Positions 62,783 through 64,000 of a DNA stretch of 64,000 nucleotides are shown here, piece by piece. A program made the translations under genes and the position numbers. Within the stretch, counting starts at the first letter, position 1. Each line of letters opens with the position of its first letter. The notes under the pieces are model-generated. The model made no database searches. It saw only the letters and a list, made by a program, of their open reading frames with translations, and was not told the DNA's origin. Where the stretch lies: contig JAADFL010000018.1 in NCBI GenBank assembly GCA_013152945.1, positions 3,778 to 67,777 of the forward strand. Reading direction: 5' to 3'. Source of the stretch: Deltaproteobacteria bacterium (GTDB lineage Bacteria; Myxococcota_A; JAADFL01).

Positions 62783-64000
62783 ATGCATCAACTCGGTATT
62801 TCAGATCTGATGCTCCGGGCCTTCCTGGAATGCCTTATCCTTGTGGGTATTCATGCTTACTTGGGTCTCCACGTGATTCGCAGAAAGGTCATTTTCGTGG
62901 ACCTTGCCCTGGCCCAGGTGGCAGCCCTTGGAACCACGGTGGGTTTTGTGTTCGGCATGGCTCCGGATTCCACCGCGGCCCTGCTGTTTTCAATGCTGTT
63001 TACCTTCGTGGCTGCAATATTGTTCGCGGTTACCAGGAATAAACGGGACAAGGTCCCCCAGGAGGCCATAATCGGCGTTGTGTTCGCCATAGCTGCAGCA
63101 CTGGTCATCCTGGTGGTCGACCGGGCGCCCCATGGTGCGGAGCACATCAAGGAGGTCATGACAGGGGCAATCCTGTGGGTGAAATGGGACGCAATAATCC
63201 TGGCCGCTATCGTCTATAGTGCGGTTGGACTTTTTCATTACATCTTCAGGAAACCAATCTTGGCTATCAGCAATGATCCTGAAAAAGCCAAAAAAGATGG
63301 CTTGAGCCTTTGGGCCTGGGATTTTTGGTTCTACATGTCCTTCGGCCTCGTGATTTCCATTTCCGTGCGAACTGCAGGTGTGCTCCTGGTGTTCGTATTC
63401 CTGGTTGTTCCGGCAATCATAGCGAGCCTCATTACCGGCAAACTGGTTTATCAGCTCCTGATCGGCTGGAGCATGGGACTTGTGGTCACGATCCTGGGCC
63501 TTGGAACATCCTATTTTGCAGATATGCCGGCCGGACCGAGCGTGGTCGCATTTTACGGTATCGTGCTGGGACTGGCTGCGGTCGTAATTCACCTTGTGCA
63601 TTCCAAGAACAAGTCTCAAGCCCTTGTACAGGTGGCGGTCGGAACCCTGGTTACGGCAGGACTGGTTTTATCCGTGTGGCTGACAGGCCACTTGTTGTCA
63701 AAATCATCCCTGGCCCAATCCGATACTGCTTATGAGTATCACGGGCACGGTCCCGCAATGACACAAATGACACAGCCTTTACAGGGCAAGCATCCGGTAC
63801 CCGCCCTGGCACATGAAAATGTTCACCGGGAACAAAACAAGACCGTTTCGGCGTCATCACGGACCAATAAGAAAACATTCAACAGAGCGGTAAATTCGGA
63901 TGGTAAAAGAGAACGCCGTTGCAAGCTGTTGGACGGCAGCAGTTTTGCAGACTTGGATCCCAAGATTCCGGACGACTTGAGCGAACTTTCAAAAGCTTTT
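62783..64000 (+). CDS. znuB: Metal ABC transporter permease (ZnuB type) with long C-terminal extension, 3' end outside the window
   Basis: At least 406 residues; the frame is still open at base 64000. GAGG lies before the ATG at 62783. Residues 5-305 are an ABC-3 type permease: LRAFLECLILVGIHAYLGLH, KVIFVDLALAQVAALGTTVG, EAIIGVVFAIAAALVILVVD, ISVRTAGVLLVFVFLVVPAI and SYFADMPAGPSVVAFYG. The usual family length is about 260-300. Here about 95 more residues follow, beginning with YEYHGHGPAMTQMTQ, a basic stretch (SSRTNKKTFNRAVN) and then RRCKLLDGSSFADLDPKIPD. The extension may be a regulatory or metal-binding domain, or the result of fusion with a next gene. The ATPase gene is not in the window. 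Confidence 0.9.
   Translation, partial: MHQLGISDLMLRAFLECLILVGIHAYLGLHVIRRKVIFVDLALAQVAALGTTVGFVFGMAPDSTAALLFSMLFTFVAAILFAVTRNKRDKVPQEAIIGVVFAIAAALVILVVDRAPHGAEHIKEVMTGAILWVKWDAIILAAIVYSAVGLFHYIFRKPILAISNDPEKAKKDGLSLWAWDFWFYMSFGLVISISVRTAGVLLVFVFLVVPAIIASLITGKLVYQLLIGWSMGLVVTILGLGTSYFADMPAGPSVVAFYGIVLGLAAVVIHLVHSKNKSQALVQVAVGTLVTAGLVLSVWLTGHLLSKSSLAQSDTAYEYHGHGPAMTQMTQPLQGKHPVPALAHENVHREQNKTVSASSRTNKKTFNRAVNSDGKRERRCKLLDGSSFADLDPKIPDDLSELSKAF

Overview
The window looks like chromosomal DNA of a Gram-negative, secretion-rich bacterium of the former Deltaproteobacteria, most likely Myxococcota or a near relative. This is an inference. It rests on the many lipoprotein signal peptides, beta-barrel outer-membrane proteins, long Asp-Thr tracts in exported enzymes, a MYXO-CTERM-like tail, PEGA and Kelch proteins, a PATAN/J-domain/TPR protein, giant Cys-rich lipoproteins with thrombospondin type 3 calcium sites, and GerE-type regulators. 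Base composition appears moderate. I recognised no rRNA, tRNA, CRISPR array, insertion sequence, phage or integrase. Genes are short-spaced, many with a clear GGAGG ribosome site, and several real starts lie inside longer open frames; I corrected those.

Layout. 1-6.2 kb: exported and surface proteins (PEGA protein cut by the window edge, Kelch lipoprotein, Cys-rich lipoprotein, PhoD-like phosphatase on an Asp-Thr stalk). 6.2-16 kb: M18 aminopeptidase, GH92 mannosidase lipoprotein, DUF6429 protein, an unknown lipoprotein followed by 4-alpha-glucanotransferase, a DsrE-like protein and a deoxynucleoside kinase. 16-25.8 kb: FadL-type barrel, PDZ lipoprotein, PATAN-J-TPR protein, zinc-ribbon rhomboid protease, thiC, and a fused PafB/PafC-like WYL regulator. 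26-30.7 kb: an operon of a histone-H1-like protein, DnaK and a signalling-type protein, then ahcY facing it.

30.9-42.2 kb: two giant paralogous Cys-rich lipoproteins (1375 and about 1569 residues) that share both coding and upstream sequence, including an identical 24-bp box about 60 bp before each start, next to two divergent GerE/LuxR-type regulators. This is the most striking block. 42.7-49.6 kb: one tightly overlapping operon that appears to make and transfer a branched CDP-deoxysugar (CDP-glucose synthase, 4,6-dehydratase, sugar C-methyltransferase, SDR reductase/epimerase, GT2, polytopic membrane protein).

49.7-59.7 kb: an unusual RlmN-like radical SAM protein, a DUF2892 protein, two more exported enzymes with Asp-Thr tracts, rmuC, uvrB and a GT-C-like membrane protein. 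59.8-64 kb: a metal-uptake operon, probably zinc (small CPxHH membrane protein, outer-membrane barrel, ZnuA-like binding protein, ZnuB-like permease with a long C-terminal extension that runs off the window). The ATPase component is not in view.

All functional calls come from reading the sequence by eye. No database search was run.
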